Source of the DNA: Trichobilharzia szidati
Taxonomy: Eukaryota; Platyhelminthes; Trematoda; Strigeidida; Schistosomatidae
Direction: 5' to 3'
Length of the DNA: 64,000 nucleotides
Assembly (NCBI GenBank): GCA_944472155.2
Contig: OX235271.1
Location: 84,705,256-84,769,255, forward strand
Translations under genes and position numbers: made by a program
In this document: piece after piece, positions 32,601 to 44,299 of the stretch
Layout: every line of letters begins with the position of its first letter
Position numbering within the stretch: the stretch's first letter is position 1
Notes under the pieces: model-generated
What the model was told of the DNA's origin: nothing
The model's input: only the letters and a program-made list of their open reading frames with translations
Databases searched by the model: none

Positions 32601-32959
32601 CTTCTTGTTTGGTAATAATTAAATCTAAATTCAATACTTTTTGAATGATCAAAGAGAAGATGGAGTCGAATAAGACAATGAGGGTAGTACTGTTGAACAG
32701 TTAGTGATTAGACGACAGCTACACTTCTGTGTTTCATTTAGATTTTATGTTCACATGTTTAAGAAAGTAACTTGCTAATGAACTATTTTGAAATAACAGA
32801 GGAGATTTATAGCTCAGGTGGATGATTTTGGTGTGATCACGTTCTTTCAGATGAGTAGGAGCTTTCATCAGCATCTCCAGAGCTGAAGATGTCCATTCAT
32901 TCTGTTCAGATATAAAGAGATAAAAATGATTCCGCTTACCTCACACTTGCTGTAACCTG
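32601..32959. other. unassigned intron DNA
   Basis: No feature recognised. Confidence 0.35.
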
Positions 32960-33240
32960 ATTGTTTGGAGGATTTCATCATGAGCTGACATCAGTTAGAG
33001 AACCACTGGAAAACCTGCAAAAGGTACTAGAAAGCTGTTTCGTCCCAGGACGGGACTCTTCGTCAGTACGTACCCAGACTGCGTGGTTCAAACTCCGGAC
33101 CTTCTGGTTACAAGGCTAGTGAGCTCGTACACCATTAAGTCACTGGGACTCGATCCAATGGTCAGCCCATGAATTCTAACTTCTGCCAATACGTGACACA
33201 GCGCGACCACTTCTCATTGTCTTCTTCAATGAGTTACTGT
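32960..33240 (-). mobile_element. hammerhead-SINE (family H), core consensus kept
   Basis: On the minus strand: a tRNA-like head with B-box remnant near 33085-33095, then CTGACGA (33060-33066, fits CUGANGA), a 3-base insertion, GTCC..GGAC stem II, GAAAC (33037-33041) and AGCTTTCTAGTAC. Stem III is weakened. The head-proximal end reads AATTCTAACTTCTGCCAAT. Confidence 0.6.
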
Positions 33241-33559
33241 CTCACCAATCAAACAAAATCCCAACAATACCAATACTTGAAAATTACTCTTATCTCACTA
33301 TGTCTTATAGGAAGAATCTTAAATGAATATTTCTTAAGTTATGACCCAAAATATAATGATAATAATCTCACTTTTATTATTCATGTTATTTGTTACAGTT
33401 TTATTTTGATGAATTAATTTCTCTGCATTTAAGTAGGGATTCGAATCGGCAGGAAATTCCACCGACACAATCAGGTGACTATGGCGATTGACAGTATCAC
33501 AAGATACTGAGAATGGAAGTGTTTATTTCTTTCTTTTCTGTACATGTTTCTTTTTTCAA

Positions 33560-33900
33560 ATTTGTGTATATGTAACAACAGAAGACAAGGGCCAGGCAAC
33601 AGATCAGTTTTATTACGAAAACCAACAGGTATTTATATGTATTCTACGTACATTAATAAGGCTCTGCCCGCAGAAAGAAGGCGGTCTTCTGATTGGTTGT
33701 TTGCAAACAAACGCAGTCTTCTGCTTTCTCGTTTTCGATATTTCTCGGAAATGCGAGCCACTTGTCCACGTCTAGGTCAGCTGTGATCGGTTGTTGAATC
33801 AGCCCAGATTAATTTCCACCAATCAGCGTAGATCAATGTCTACCAATTGGCTAGCAGCTTGCTCTCACCACATATATACTACTTATCACTGGTAAATTAG
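33560..33900 (+). repeat. dispersed repeat, copy 2 (LTR-like?)
   Basis: Bases 33571-33720 match the minus strand of 6700-6844. The sequence continues to CCACATATATACTACTTATC near 33890. No long open frame with a known domain. See the copy at 6570. Confidence 0.5.
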
Positions 33901-34079
33901 CTGATTTAAACAACCAAAAACTATTCATATGCATTAATTTGATAATTTTAAATATTTTGAATAATTAATCAATATTATTAGAAAAATTAAACGGCGACTA
34001 ATAAATTTATAAATCTGAAATCTAGCGGTATATGTGTATATAAAGATTATGAGTACTGAAAGGATTTGGATGCATGTCC

Positions 34080-34245
34080 GTTTAGATTTCCTCAAGAACC
34101 AACATCGGTAAGAGAATCACTGAAAATCAAAGAACACTTTACGACTCTTTCATCGTATTTCAGGATGAAATCTCTGAAGTTCTAGTTGGATGTTGTCACA
34201 GGTGGGATCCACAATTGTCAGAGTTTTGGTGCACCATCCGTAGAA
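34080..34245 (-). mobile_element. SINE relic (family H or Smalpha-like)
   Basis: Keeps ACATCGGTAAGAGAATCACT, GAAAATCAAAGAACAC and TTTCATCGTATTTCAGGATG in the family order, with a decayed hammerhead block and no clear tRNA-like head. Confidence 0.45.
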
Positions 34246-34744
34246 TGTTCATTAACCACGCACATGGTCGTGCATTTAGTCACTTGCCGACGTACTCTTA
34301 ATCCTCACTTATCTGACAGTAAGTAGGGTAAAAATGGTAGCCTGGGAGTGTAACGACTAAAACCAACTCGTTATACTCTGAACATAGGCAACCGACGTTG
34401 ACGTCCTATTGTACTACAGTCGAAAACTTCCTTGAGAGACGCAAAGTTATGAAACACCTCAAAGGCAGCAAGAAACTGTTACTTGTGAACAGATCAAGTG
34501 GAATATTCCCAACAAGATGGGATCAAAACTCTGTCCACAAGGATCACACACCAATGCTTCCCCACAGACAGTCCAAGATCAGAATGAATCTCACTCACTC
34601 AAACAAATCACATCGTAAAACAACACATTATCAATCTATCGCACAGCCACACAGAGAAGCATTAAAATTAAAAATTAAACAGGAACATAGACAAATAATA
34701 AAGATCAAGTCAGCATATGATATGCACATGTCAGAAACATGATA
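34246..34744. other. SINE A relic and a 114-codon open frame of unknown meaning
   Basis: Near 34255-34330 there is a weak family A head and body (CACGCACATGGTCGTGCATT, ACAGTAAGTAGGG). The open frame 34398-34742 is lysine/histidine-rich, has no recognised motif and no splice context, and may be chance. Confidence 0.35.
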
Positions 34745-35062
34745 GTCTAGGAGGAAAACGGATAATAATTACGAAGTTAGGTGGAACACGTCCCCATGCT
34801 TATTTTTGCTTTCATCGAAAGAAGGCACATCGGCTGACTGGCTTCCCGAAGGCTTTTACCAGCCTGCGTCATTTCACTTTCCCGATTCCAGCGAAAAATA
34901 AGGTTATTGTCTGTATTTTTAGAATTTTGAATATATTTGTACGTTGAAGTTTTAGTAGCAGTTTGGTTAAGTTTTGGGGGTGGAGTTGCTAGCACCACGC
35001 CCCAACCCTCCCTCTTTATCCGGGCTTGGGACCGGCTGGAAAACTAGTGAGCTAGTAATCTA
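34745..35062 (-). mobile_element. RTE/SR2-like LINE 5' segment, inverted
   Basis: The minus strand begins near 35060 with the LINE 5' UTR (AGCCGGTCCCAAGCCCGGAT), shared with 1040 and 52650. It continues to the start of the ORF (MKAKISMGTCST, compare MKASIKMGTWN at 1-900). It points away from the plus-strand 3' part that starts directly to its right. Confidence 0.8.
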
Positions 35063-35985
35063 TTCTAATTGTGGTGGACTGGATTATGCGAAAAAGACAG
35101 TGGGAAACGAGAAGACAGGGATATCCTGCACCGACGTGAAGAATCTAGAAGACCTGGGTTTCGCGGGTATTTATGTTTGATGTCACACAAAATCGAAGAC
35201 TTACAAGCGAAAACCAACAAACTGGTCAAAGAGGCACCAAAGACAGGACTCCAAGTGAACATAGACAAGACGGAGGTTATGAAAATAACCAACCAACAAC
35301 AACAACAGCATCGGTAACATCCAGCGCCAATCAACATCAACGAGAGGGATTTGAAAGAGGTTACTTCATTCACTTATCTAGGGAGCATTGTCTCAACCAC
35401 AGGAGGAACGGACGAGGATGTCAAATCGAGAATCGGAAAGGCGAGAAACACATTCATCAACCTGAAACCAATCTGGAAATCTTCGTCACTCAGTCAGCAT
35501 CAACAACAAAATTCGGATTTTCAATACAAACGTCAAGTCAGTCAGTTCTTCTATACGGATCAGAAACGTGGCGGGTCACCAAGAATATTTCCACCAACAG
35601 GTTGCAGACCTTCATCAACAACTGTCTTCGCTCTATACTGAAGATCAGATGGCCAGAAAGAATCACCAACAAGAAACTATGGGAACAAACAAAACAAGAA
35701 CCAATCGCCCAACAAATATGCAGGAGAAAGTGGAGATGGATTGGACACTGGATGAGGAGGCCGCTGGGTGACATCGCGTGTCAGGCCCTCGAGTGGAACC
35801 CGAAAGAGAAGCGGCGAGTTGGTTGTCCAAGTATGACATGGAGGAGATCGTGTGAAGAGGAGTTGAAACAGTATGGATTAACATGGATGCAGGTGAAAAG
35901 TACAGCAGAAGACAGAAGCAAGTGGAGGCGTGCAGTTGAAGCCCTATGTTCCACTAGGAACTCAAGGCAACAATAAAAATAATAA
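35063..35985 (+). mobile_element. RTE/SR2-like LINE, RT end to 3' tail, most complete copy
   Basis: Reading across frames gives DVKNLEDLGFAGIYV (FADD lost), HKIEDLQAKTNKLVKEAPKT, GLQVNIDKTEVMKITN, EVTSFTYLGSIVSTTGGTDE, VLLYGSETWRVTKNIS, TFINNCLRSILKIRWPER, CRRKWRWIGHWMRRPLGDIA and KSTAEDRSKWRRAVEALCST. The 3' tail is GAAGCCCTATGTTCCACTAG, then an ATAATA run. Frameshifts occur near 35170, 35310 and 35530. The RT active-site Asp pair is not intact. The element is cut at its left by the inverted 5' piece. Confidence 0.88.
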
Positions 35986-36062
35986 TAGGTTGAACACCTT
36001 AATACAAATCAATGTTGTAACTGAATCTTTCAGTAGGGATTTCTCAAATAATTATTTTGCTA

Positions 36063-36175
36063 CAGGGTGTAACACTAGCAACCCCTGCACGTAAAAAACA
36101 GTGACATCACCGCTATTTAAACTTCAAATCTCAGTGCTTGAAATCCTATGTTTCACTGAGAGCACAAAGCAATAC
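36063..36175 (+). mobile_element. SINE family A, 3' tail only
   Basis: ACACTAGCAACCCCTGCACG, then CTTCAAATCTCAGTGCTTGA and AATCCTATGTTTCACTGAGA: the family A body end and tail, without head. Confidence 0.6.
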
Positions 36176-36189
36176 AAAAAAGTCAATGA

Positions 36190-36470
36190 AAAGAGATGTC
36201 GGAGTTAAGTCGATACTCATCGATGGCACTGCTCGTCATTTAATACCATATCACAAATTGGCAGAAGTTAGAATTCACAGGCCATTGAATTCTGGCCAAG
36301 AAAGCCGAATAGTCAATAGAGCGGCGTCGTAAACTAAAGGTCCTGCGTTTGATCCCTGATTAGGTTGTAAGTGCGCACAGCTGCAGAGCCTCGATCTAGG
36401 ATAAAACAGCTGTCTGACACACTATGGTTCTTAAGGATTTTCTTACTAATATATATTCGTGATAAAATCC
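36190..36470 (+). mobile_element. hammerhead-SINE (family H), decayed
   Basis: TAGAATTCACAGGCCATTGA, a decayed head near 36290-36360, CTGCAGAGCCTCGATCTAGG and ATAAAACAGCTGTCTGACAC. The core has CTGCAGA (A6 to C) and GAAA has become TAAA. Confidence 0.55.
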
Positions 36471-36955
36471 ATAACACTGATTATAAGGGGGTGAAATCGA
36501 TAAAAAGAAAATATGACCGACTTTTTTGAATCTTTCTATCCTCTCCTTTGCTGATCTAATTCCAATAAGGGAATAATTAGTCAGTTATTTAGCTATTCAA
36601 TCATGCTGTGAAAACACACTATATAAAAGAACTGAGACTGCTACTATATAACTTTATCCATAAAATAGGTGTGAATACCTTTCGTATTCAGTTAAATAGA
36701 TCGTAGAAATATTACTTAAAGAGATTGAAAGAATAAATTGTAATTGGTTTTGACCATATTAAAAAGACAGATTTCTAAAACAGCGATTATCTAAATCTTT
36801 TTCATGACTACTTTAGAGGCTGTTTATTGCTTATTTGATCTAGTGAGATCCCAGTAGACGAATTCAGTAAGGGGTAAATTCAGCTTTAAGTGATACATTG
36901 CAAAAATATGCATGCAACATCTGTCTGATTCTCACCTATCTAATGCTAGTAATTC
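36471..36955. other. unassigned intron DNA
   Basis: AT-rich; no feature recognised. Confidence 0.35.
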
Positions 36956-37192
36956 TTTTTTTATTCCTTTATGTTTCCAATGGAACATAGGGCTTCAAAA
37001 TAGACCTTCGAAGTTTCGCTAGCAGTGGTGTTTATTTTTACGGGATAGAGTTTCTAGCCTCATGCCCAACCTTCCCTCTTTACCAGTCTTATTACTGGAT
37101 TAGTGATGTAAGGGAGTGCGTCGGCAGGATCTCGAATCCCAGACTACCTGCACAGTTGGCGAGCATTCTACCGCTGTGCCACCAGAGCACCC
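36956..37192 (-). mobile_element. tRNA-headed SINE, family A, full length
   Basis: The plus strand starts TTATTCCTTTATGTTTCCAA and ends with the reverse head (GCGAGCATTCTACCGCTGTG). The B box is changed (reverse GATCTCGAATCCC). Confidence 0.75.
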
Positions 37193-37387
37193 TTTAACAT
37201 ATATAACAAATTAGAATAGCACTAATAGAAGACGAAGTTTCCACTGAAAAGTGTAATGTATTTGCTGATAATCTGATCACGCATCTACCTGTCAAGTGAA
37301 TTTATGTAGAGAAGTGAAAGGCTAATTAAAATAAGCAAAATGATAAAGTATTGAAGAATACGAAAGAGAATCGTCAACACTACTATT

Positions 37388-37635
37388 CTTGGTATACGTT
37401 GGTGGTTCAGTAGTAAAAAACTCACCAAGAACGCAGGTGGTCTGGGGTCCACTCTCCAGCCGATGCACCAGTAAACCTCGCTTAGCCGATAGTAAGACCG
37501 GTTAAGAGAGACGGTTGAGCATGAGGTTACCAACTCTACCCTGTGAGAAGAAACACAATTGCTACGTAAACTTCATAACTCAAGCTTGAGTCCCTCTGTT
37601 CTACTCAGAACGCAAAAGAATAAAAAAAATAAAAG
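37388..37635 (+). mobile_element. tRNA-headed SINE, family A, diverged full length
   Basis: TGGTGGTTCAGTAGTAAAAA at the A box, GGTCTGGGGTCCACTCTCCA at the B box (weak), CTCGCTTAGCCGATAGTAAG, and the tail CTTGAGTCCCTCTGTTCTAC with an A run. Confidence 0.65.
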
Positions 37636-37639
37636 TGAA

Positions 37640-38274
37640 ACTACTCTTGATTATATAATTGGATAAGAATTACCGCGGTAGATTAAGAATAACAATTGAT
37701 TAATTAATATACACACAGAAAGAAAGGGGAGGCCTAATTTTATCAATAGCTATTGCCTCAACACATTTCATCATGGGTCTCTGATAGTTTTTGTAGATAA
37801 TTTTGAAAACTATTTCTTCATATCAATCTTGTGATTCAAATGAGTTAAGTATTTCGCTATGGACAAGGTTGGTAGTATACTACTTGCCTTTATCAACGCT
37901 CCATAGTTCAATTATTTTTCAAGCTATTTGGATATATATTTTCTCATCGTCACATGCAAAACGTGGTTACTTCTCTATATGAATGTGTGACTTCACGCAT
38001 TTACATGTAAATTGGTGTACAACATAGGATGCGACACAATCACTTGTAGAGTTTTAAAACATGTTTACGGCTTTTTCTATAATTATAAGCTTCTCTGAAT
38101 GGTGAATTTTACAGACAACAGGATTTAGTCTTTGTCTTGAAATTTTACTATTTATTTCTCTATTGTAAGGTAATATGATTTATATCCTTCTTTGGAACGA
38201 AGTAAACTGTTAGCTTTGAAGCTAACTGATCTCTACGGTGGTTCAAAAAGTTCAAATGATATCTGTTCACTATA
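37640..38274. other. unassigned intron DNA
   Basis: No feature recognised. Confidence 0.35.
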
Positions 38275-38420
38275 GATATATTACTACTAGGGATATGTAG
38301 GACACGCTTTTCGTCCTTTCTGAGACTAGTAAGCTGGATATGATTGCATCCCCAGTAAGTGGTAATGTTCCCACTGAGGCTCATATGAGAAACAATTAGT
38401 TCTGATTTCGAGTCTCATTT
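38275..38420 (-). mobile_element. Smalpha-like hammerhead SINE, decayed
   Basis: The minus strand reads CAGCTTACTAGTCTCAGAAA, GGACGAAAAGCGTGTCC: stem II, GAAA and stem III with GTC kept, first core strand lost (CTTACTAG). Confidence 0.6.
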
Positions 38421-38520
38421 GGAATACTGTCAGTTACTATTGATTTAGAAACACTCGGCTGATGAGTCACGAACAGGAGAGAACGCCTGAATAAATACCA
38501 TCAGCAGCCAGTCAACATCA
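38421..38520 (+). mobile_element. Smalpha-like hammerhead block, CUGAUGAG kept
   Basis: CTGATGAGTCACGAACAGGA (38459-38478) then GAGAACGCC. The first core strand is perfect, but GAAA is changed to AGAA and stem II is weak. It adjoins the oppositely oriented copy at 38275. Confidence 0.5.
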
Positions 38521-38699
38521 ATCAATACCATGTTAATTTAAAGTGTCTCTGTCAAAGCCTTTGAGTTATGAGATGATATGTCAACGTCGAGGGATCATTT
38601 CAACCCAACAGAAATCAACAAGTGGGAATTTCAGAATTATAGTTTAAACATCTTAACAATGTTTTGATAACTAAATGATTTAAGTGTGACAGTATGCCT

Positions 38700-38869
38700 T
38701 TTATTCATAAACAAAATGACAGAGGAATTAGATAACTCCTTCCTTGAGAATTAAGAAGTAGTGGACAGCTATATCATCCCATTAGAGGTATTGTTCATCA
38801 GCGCACATTCATGTACCTATCAGGGGAGATCTCAGAACCTTCATGTTAAAAGACCAGCAAGTTAAGACT
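38700..38869 (-). mobile_element. hammerhead-SINE relic (family H)
   Basis: The family order is recognisable (GAGGAATTAGATAACTCC, GAAGTAGTGGACAGCTATAT, CATCAGCGCACATTCATG), with a decayed core. Confidence 0.45.
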
Positions 38870-39290
38870 CAGCTACGAAGGGCACTTCGAACAAGCTACA
38901 GATTTCCATCAACAGCTTTCTTCGCTCAATACTCAAGATCATATGGCTAGAAAAGATCAGCAATAGTGAGGGATCTCCGGGAGCGAACCAACCAGGAACC
39001 GATTATGCAACAAATATACAGGAAGAAATGGAGATGGATTAGCTATACTCTGAGAAAACAAACCATCAAGTGACGTCACACGACAGGCCATTGCTCGAGT
39101 GGAACCCAATAGAATGGGAAGCGGCGAGTTGGTCATCAGTGCGAGGGTGACATGGAGGAGGTCATGTGAAGAGGAGATGAAAGCATGTGGGCAGAAGTGG
39201 AGTCAGGTGGAAACGTTGGCGGAGAAATGAACGCAGTGGAGAGGTGTGGTTGAAGCCCTATGTTCCTCTAGGAACTAAAGGAAACAAAAA
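38870..39290 (+). mobile_element. RTE/SR2-like LINE, 3' end
   Basis: Starts at ACTTCGAACAAGCTACAGAT. It contains the TFINSFLRSILKIIWLEK region, RKKWRWISYTLRK, and the tail TTGAAGCCCTATGTTCCTCT. Closest to the copy at 17530, with shared variants such as a GAGGAGATGAAAGC block. 5'-truncated. Confidence 0.8.
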
Positions 39291-39299
39291 TATTTAAAC

Positions 39300-39760
39300 C
39301 GGGTTTTAACTCAACGGCCGCTTAATCCTGACTTTTGTTAGTTTATGATCCATAGTGCCACTGCCAATCAATATTATCGCTTTATGGTATTCCTCTTAGG
39401 ACTAGTAAGTTGATTCAAAGTTGAATGGTTTCCGATGCTGACTGGTGACTGACTATGGGATGATCCTCCCTGGACTTCTAGCAAGAAGTCGTGACCAGTC
39501 GAGTCCATCAGATCAGGTATGAAGACAAACACTTTCCTATGACAGTGGTTGACAGCAACGCTACAAATCATGAACTGGCAGAAGTTGGAATTGATGGATT
39601 GGCCTGGTATCTCGAAGGTCCTCGGTTTGATCTCCATTTGGGGTTTACGTGTGTACTGCTGAACAATTCTAAACTAGTACAAAACAACCAATCAGCACTC
39701 CCTAGTTTTAAACCGATATCAATCCGTAATCAAACTAAAAAACCGGTCACATTCTAACAA
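39300..39760 (+). mobile_element. hammerhead-SINE (family H) pair, decayed
   Basis: Left boundary block GTTTTAACTCAACGGCCGCT. The second part carries TTGATGGATTGGCCTGGTAT and CCTCGGTTTGATCTCCATTT at the head, and CTGCTGAACAATTCTAAACT in place of the hammerhead core. It ends ACCGATATCAATCCGTAATC. Confidence 0.55.
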
Positions 39761-40494
39761 AGAAACAATTTTAAAAAATCATTGTTAAAATTGAAATGAA
39801 TAGTATTCACATAAAATAATCAATATTAAAGATGAGTCATAAGCTTATAACTGAAATTTTTCCATTAATTTTCTGTAAACGTTTTCTTTTTCTTCATCTC
39901 TAAAGCACTTTTTTCTTGCCTTGAAGGTTTAACCTGCATTTAGTTGAGTGTGAAATAATCACACTATTGCTCCTAAGTGGCGATCACCACTCCCTCCACC
40001 CGCAGTTATCATCACACACGCATACACACCCGTTCATACAGATGTAGATGCTTATATATCATACTTAGTGGTTAGGTATTCTTTAGAATACAGCAAAAGT
40101 GACCCTTGTATATGTTTTTATTAATTTTTAGACACGTTTTCACAATATTTATCATCAATATTTAACTTTAGTTGCATTTTTTCTGTAAAATAATTTGAGA
40201 ATTTGATTGATTGATTGATGTGTAAGCGTGTAAAGTAAAAGTACTTCTATTGATAGTAGTAATATAATGATACAGGTCACTGTGAATATGTCGACAATGT
40301 GTTATGGTATACAGAAGTCCATGTAATGCTGATTTTCTCATTACATTCACCGTGCAACTAACATAATTACGTGTGAGAATAATAGTAATAACTTTATTTA
40401 TAGAAGCATTTATAACAGTAGGTATAATTATCTATATATATTCTATCATATCATCTACCAAATGTTAACTAACTACGAAAGACAAAACTGTGGT
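39761..40494. other. unassigned intron DNA
   Basis: A TTGA tetranucleotide run at about 40203-40220; otherwise nothing recognised. Confidence 0.35.
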
Positions 40495-40640
40495 CAATAA
40501 GGGCAGTTTTTGTGACTTCCTGCCACTGGTCAACTACGCATTTGGCCAGGGTTCAATTCCCAGAGGACTCACTCCTAAGCCATACCTAGTTCACTAGCTA
40601 GCAGTAAACCCTGAAAAAGAGGAAAGGTTAAACGATTTCC
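40495..40640 (+). mobile_element. tRNA-headed SINE, family A, 5' half
   Basis: The B box is CCAGGGTTCAATTCCCAGAG and the body is GCTAGCAGTAAACCCTGAAA, AGAGGAAAGGTTAAACG. No tail. Confidence 0.6.
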
Positions 40641-41039
40641 GGAATAATATCTGAGCTAAATGTCAATTGGATGGTTGGTTTATCGTCTCAGCTGATTGAT
40701 CCATGTGACTTTCTTGAATATAACTTTTAAAATCAGTGAACTAGGGGGAAATGCATCTTTTTTCGGTTTTCAAGAGCTAGCAGCATTTCACCAAAGTGGT
40801 AGTTGAATTATATGTTTTGATTGCCAAGAGATGATAACTATGTTCGTAAGCCTTGGTGTTAGATAGTATGCGTCTTCTGCAGGTGAAGTCATATGCAGTA
40901 CATTGTTCAGTGGAAACAGGAAGGAAGACTTTAGATGTCCAACTATGATGTGTCTAATAAAAATACTTCCTAGCATAGACCTTTCTTTACAAACGCAAAT
41001 AATACATAAGTCATGAGTTTTGTAGGAATTTGTACTGGT

Positions 41040-41530
41040 TTCAATGTAGATTTCATTATGAATCAACATCAGGCAAAAATTCATCGGAGATCATGGAGTA
41101 CTAGATAGCTGTTTCGTCCGAGCTCAGGACTCTCAAGTAATGCAGACACATGACCCAATTAGGGACCAAATCCAAGATCTTCAGTTTACGAGATCAACTC
41201 GTTGACCATTCAGACACGAGCTAGAATTTAATAGCCCATGAATTCTAACTTTTGTCAATTCGTGAAATTACGCTACCATCAATAAATGCCATGGATATCC
41301 ATCCATATCATCCTGAAATGATGGATCCCACCGGCCACTAATTCTCTTTACAACTTCATAACAGTCATCAAGTAACCAGGAATGATCCGGAAACTGATGG
41401 ATTTTGTAGATGTGCACAATACTGAAAGTCTCAGATTTGGACAAAACACCTATCTATTACTCTCTGGTTTTCAATGATTCTTGAAATGATGGTAGTTCGT
41501 AAAACATTTTCAATGAAACTAAAATAATGT
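41040..41530. mobile_element. inverted pair of hammerhead-SINEs (family H), decayed
   Basis: The left copy is on the minus strand with ACGAAACAGCTATCTAGTAC intact but the core changed to CTTGAGA. The right copy on the plus strand ends CTCTGGTTTTCAATGATTCT. A head remnant lies near 41170-41215. Confidence 0.6.
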
Positions 41531-41649
41531 TTAGAAAAGAGTCTTACTAAAGATTTGAAGAGTAGATTTCTACTGTTGTATAGTCACACTTATTATCAGG
41601 TGATTTGTAATCACTTTTTGAACTCAGAACCTTCAGGCTACAAGGCAAG

Positions 41650-43000
41650 CTATTATTTATTAATCCTTTGGGTTCCAGATAGAACATAGGGCTTCAGTAA
41701 CACACCTTCATTCCACTTTATTATCCACTGTCTGTTTTAGGTGGTTAAAAGACTGTCCATGAGCTTTCACTTCCTCCTCAAACGCCTTTTTCCCCATGTT
41801 ACCCTCATATCTACAACCAGATTGTCGTTTCATATTCTGTTTCCACTCGAGGGACTGACTCGTGATGCCATTTAAAGGTCTCTACACTATCTGTCCACCG
41901 TATGTCTATTCCCTTCTGCATATTTGTTGGGTGATAGATCCTTGGTTTGTAGTTTACCAGAGTTTCTCAGTGACTGTTGTTTCTGGCTGAATATGTTATC
42001 AGTACCGAGAGAGCAAAGACAGCTGTCGATGTGGTGTGATGTAGCCTAGTGAAAATGTTTATCGTTTCTGAATCACATAAAAGCATGAACTTGAAACTGA
42101 TGTTGATCTTGTTCGGATCTTGTCCCTCATGATTACTGTAGTAAATTCCTGCTCTGAATTCAAAGTATTGAAGGTCTTCCTTACTTTTTTGATACCACCT
42201 TTAACACTGTTATCCATGTCACGTCTAGTTCTACTACAATTCTACTCAGATAAGTGAAGGAGATAATGTCCTTGATTATTCTCCAAATGAAGCTTAGTGG
42301 TACTTGTTATCGTAGGTTAAGTATCTTCAACACCTCTATCCTCTCTATGTTTACCCTAAGTCTTGTCTTTAATGTCTCCGCTGTCACTTTATTGGTTTCT
42401 GCCTGTTATTCTTCGGCTTTGTTAGACGCGAGAAGCAAATCATTTGCGAAATTCGGATCTTCTAAAGTCTATTTGTCTGTCCAACGCATGCCCATTTTCT
42501 TACTCCCCATGTGTCAGTATCCAGTCTACTAAATATATCAATATCATCGTTGATAGTAGGCAACCTTGTCTTATTCCTGTATTCATTTCGAAAGCTTCAC
42601 TCGGCTGGTAGTTGTTGACCACTTGACATGTGACATCATCATCATATAGCTGTTGAATGAGGTTTATGTATGTATGCGGTACTGTCCTCCATAGTGTTGA
42701 AGCAGTTTCCAAATTACCTCTCACTCGACGCTGTCAAAGGCTTTTTCACAGTCAACACTGATGCGTAATACAGAGATTTAATCCGCATATGATTTACTTT
42801 ACCAGAATCCGGATTGTTCCGGGTAGAGTTTTTCATTCTAAGCATCATTAAGTCTATCTAGAATGATACGGTTTGATATTTTTCTTGAGATAGACAACAG
42901 CATGACTCCACGAACGTTCTTGCAGAAGTTTAAATCAACCCTCTTTGGCAACCTGGCAAGATAGTTCTTCTTCCAATCGATAGGCAGGCTAATTATTAAT
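41650..43000 (-). mobile_element. RTE/SR2-like LINE, RT core to 3' end, decayed
   Basis: The minus strand contains an RT block at 42500-42724: LWRTVPHTYINLIQQLYDDD and EAFEMNTGIRQGCLLSTMIL, matching the GVRQGCLLSP motif of RTE-type RTs. Further left (42250-42450) are the RLVVSACY-type region and then the C-terminus to 41660 with the reverse tail CCAGATAGAACATAGGGCTT. Right of 42724, decayed RT start runs to about 43000. Stops and frameshifts throughout. This copy reaches furthest into the RT of any here. Confidence 0.75.
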
Positions 43001-43726
43001 AAGCTATCATAATTACAATGACCTCTTTTTTGAAGAATAAATTCTCTTCACGACATTATACTACTTAAATGTTCAGTAAGTAGTTAACTGGAATTTTAAC
43101 TCGTGTAATTCATAAAAATGCTAAAAATACCTTAATAGTATTGAAAAACTAAGAATATACACGCACACACACATGTGAATCAAGCTAAGCCAATCAGATG
43201 AAATATTTTACTTTCTTTTTTATATTTTATTTTTTTTCTGATAAAATTTATGTTATCATTCATTGTAGGGGTTTACACAGTTACCTCACCTTTATAAAGG
43301 TAACCATGATTCATTCATAAGCAAGATTAGTATTATTTATTCTGTATAACCTTTAAATAAACAAACAGCACACTGATTCATGTAAGTTCTGGTGCTTTTC
43401 TTTTGAAGTTATTCATGTAGACCATAGAGAGGATTTTATTTAAAAAAATTTCTCGAAGAAATGTTTATGTTTTACTTTCCCATATTGACTTCATAAGTAT
43501 ACACATATGTGGCTGTGGGGGGTCTATCGAATTTGCACAAGTTAGGGAGGCCATTCTTATTGCTTATCACCTAAACATCTGGGAGTTATGAATCACAGTA
43601 AAAATGTATTCATCAGATATAAGAGTGGATATTTATTTAGAACTGTGTTGATGTTGGTACTTAACTCTATATTCATTCTTGTATCAGAATTATCATACAT
43701 TGTGAAATGGTTTTACTGGCTTTTCT
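43001..43726. other. unassigned intron DNA
   Basis: AT-rich with T runs near 43200-43240. No feature recognised. Confidence 0.35.
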
Positions 43727-43950
43727 TCCTTCACGTTCCCCAGTGGAACATAGGGCTTCAAGCTAGTGGCTTGAAGTTTCTGTAGCAGTGTTTATTATTT
43801 TACAGGATGGGGCTCGCTAGCCTCATGCCCAACCTTTCCTCTTCACCAGCATTATTTCTGGCTTGGAGTGGTAGAGGAGTGAGTCGGCCGAGGATCCCGG
43901 ACCATGAGCATGGTCGGCGAGCGTCCTAACCGCTATGCCACTGACGCACG
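43727..43950 (-). mobile_element. tRNA-headed SINE, family A, full length
   Basis: Runs from TTCACGTTCCCCAGTGGAAC to the reverse head ending CCACTGACGCACG, and includes GCATGGTCGGCGAGCGTCCT. The reverse B box is damaged (deletion around 43893). Confidence 0.82.
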
Positions 43951-43974
43951 AGTGACTTAATCAATCTCATTTTT

Positions 43975-44213
43975 TTCATGCCTCCATTTTGTTTTCGGAG
44001 TGGAACATAGGGCTTCAAGCTTCGAACTTTGAAGTTTCTTTAGCGATGGTGTTTTTTTTTGTTTTACGGGATAGCGGTTACTAGTCTTAGATACCCAACC
44101 TTGTCTCCTTACTGCCTAGGTGAGGCTAAGATGTGCACAACAGTTAGGAATCAGAACGCTGACAGTGTGCATGGTCGGCAAGCATTTTGATTTTGAACGA
44201 CTGACGCATAACC
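43975..44213 (-). mobile_element. tRNA-headed SINE, family A, diverged, tandem neighbour
   Basis: TTTTCGGAGTGGAACATAGG and AAGCTTCGAACTTTGAAGTT, then CCTAGGTGAGGCTAAGATGT, then GCATGGTCGGCAAGCATTTT. Same orientation as the copy ending 25 bases to its left. Confidence 0.7.
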
Positions 44214-44299
44214 GATAACACTGTCGTATCAAATAGTCATTATGTAGAAATGAGGACTTGATTTTTACCAGATTAATTTATTTCATATTCAAGTATTGG

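Noticed and set aside
34398..34742. 114-codon Lys/His-rich open frame
   Set aside because: No recognisable domain, bounded by repeats and lacking convincing splice sites; could be part of an unknown element, but evidence is too thin to call a gene.
38459..38490. Active hammerhead at CTGATGAG
   Set aside because: The first core strand is perfect, but the GAAA strand reads AGAA and stem II does not close, so it is only a relic.
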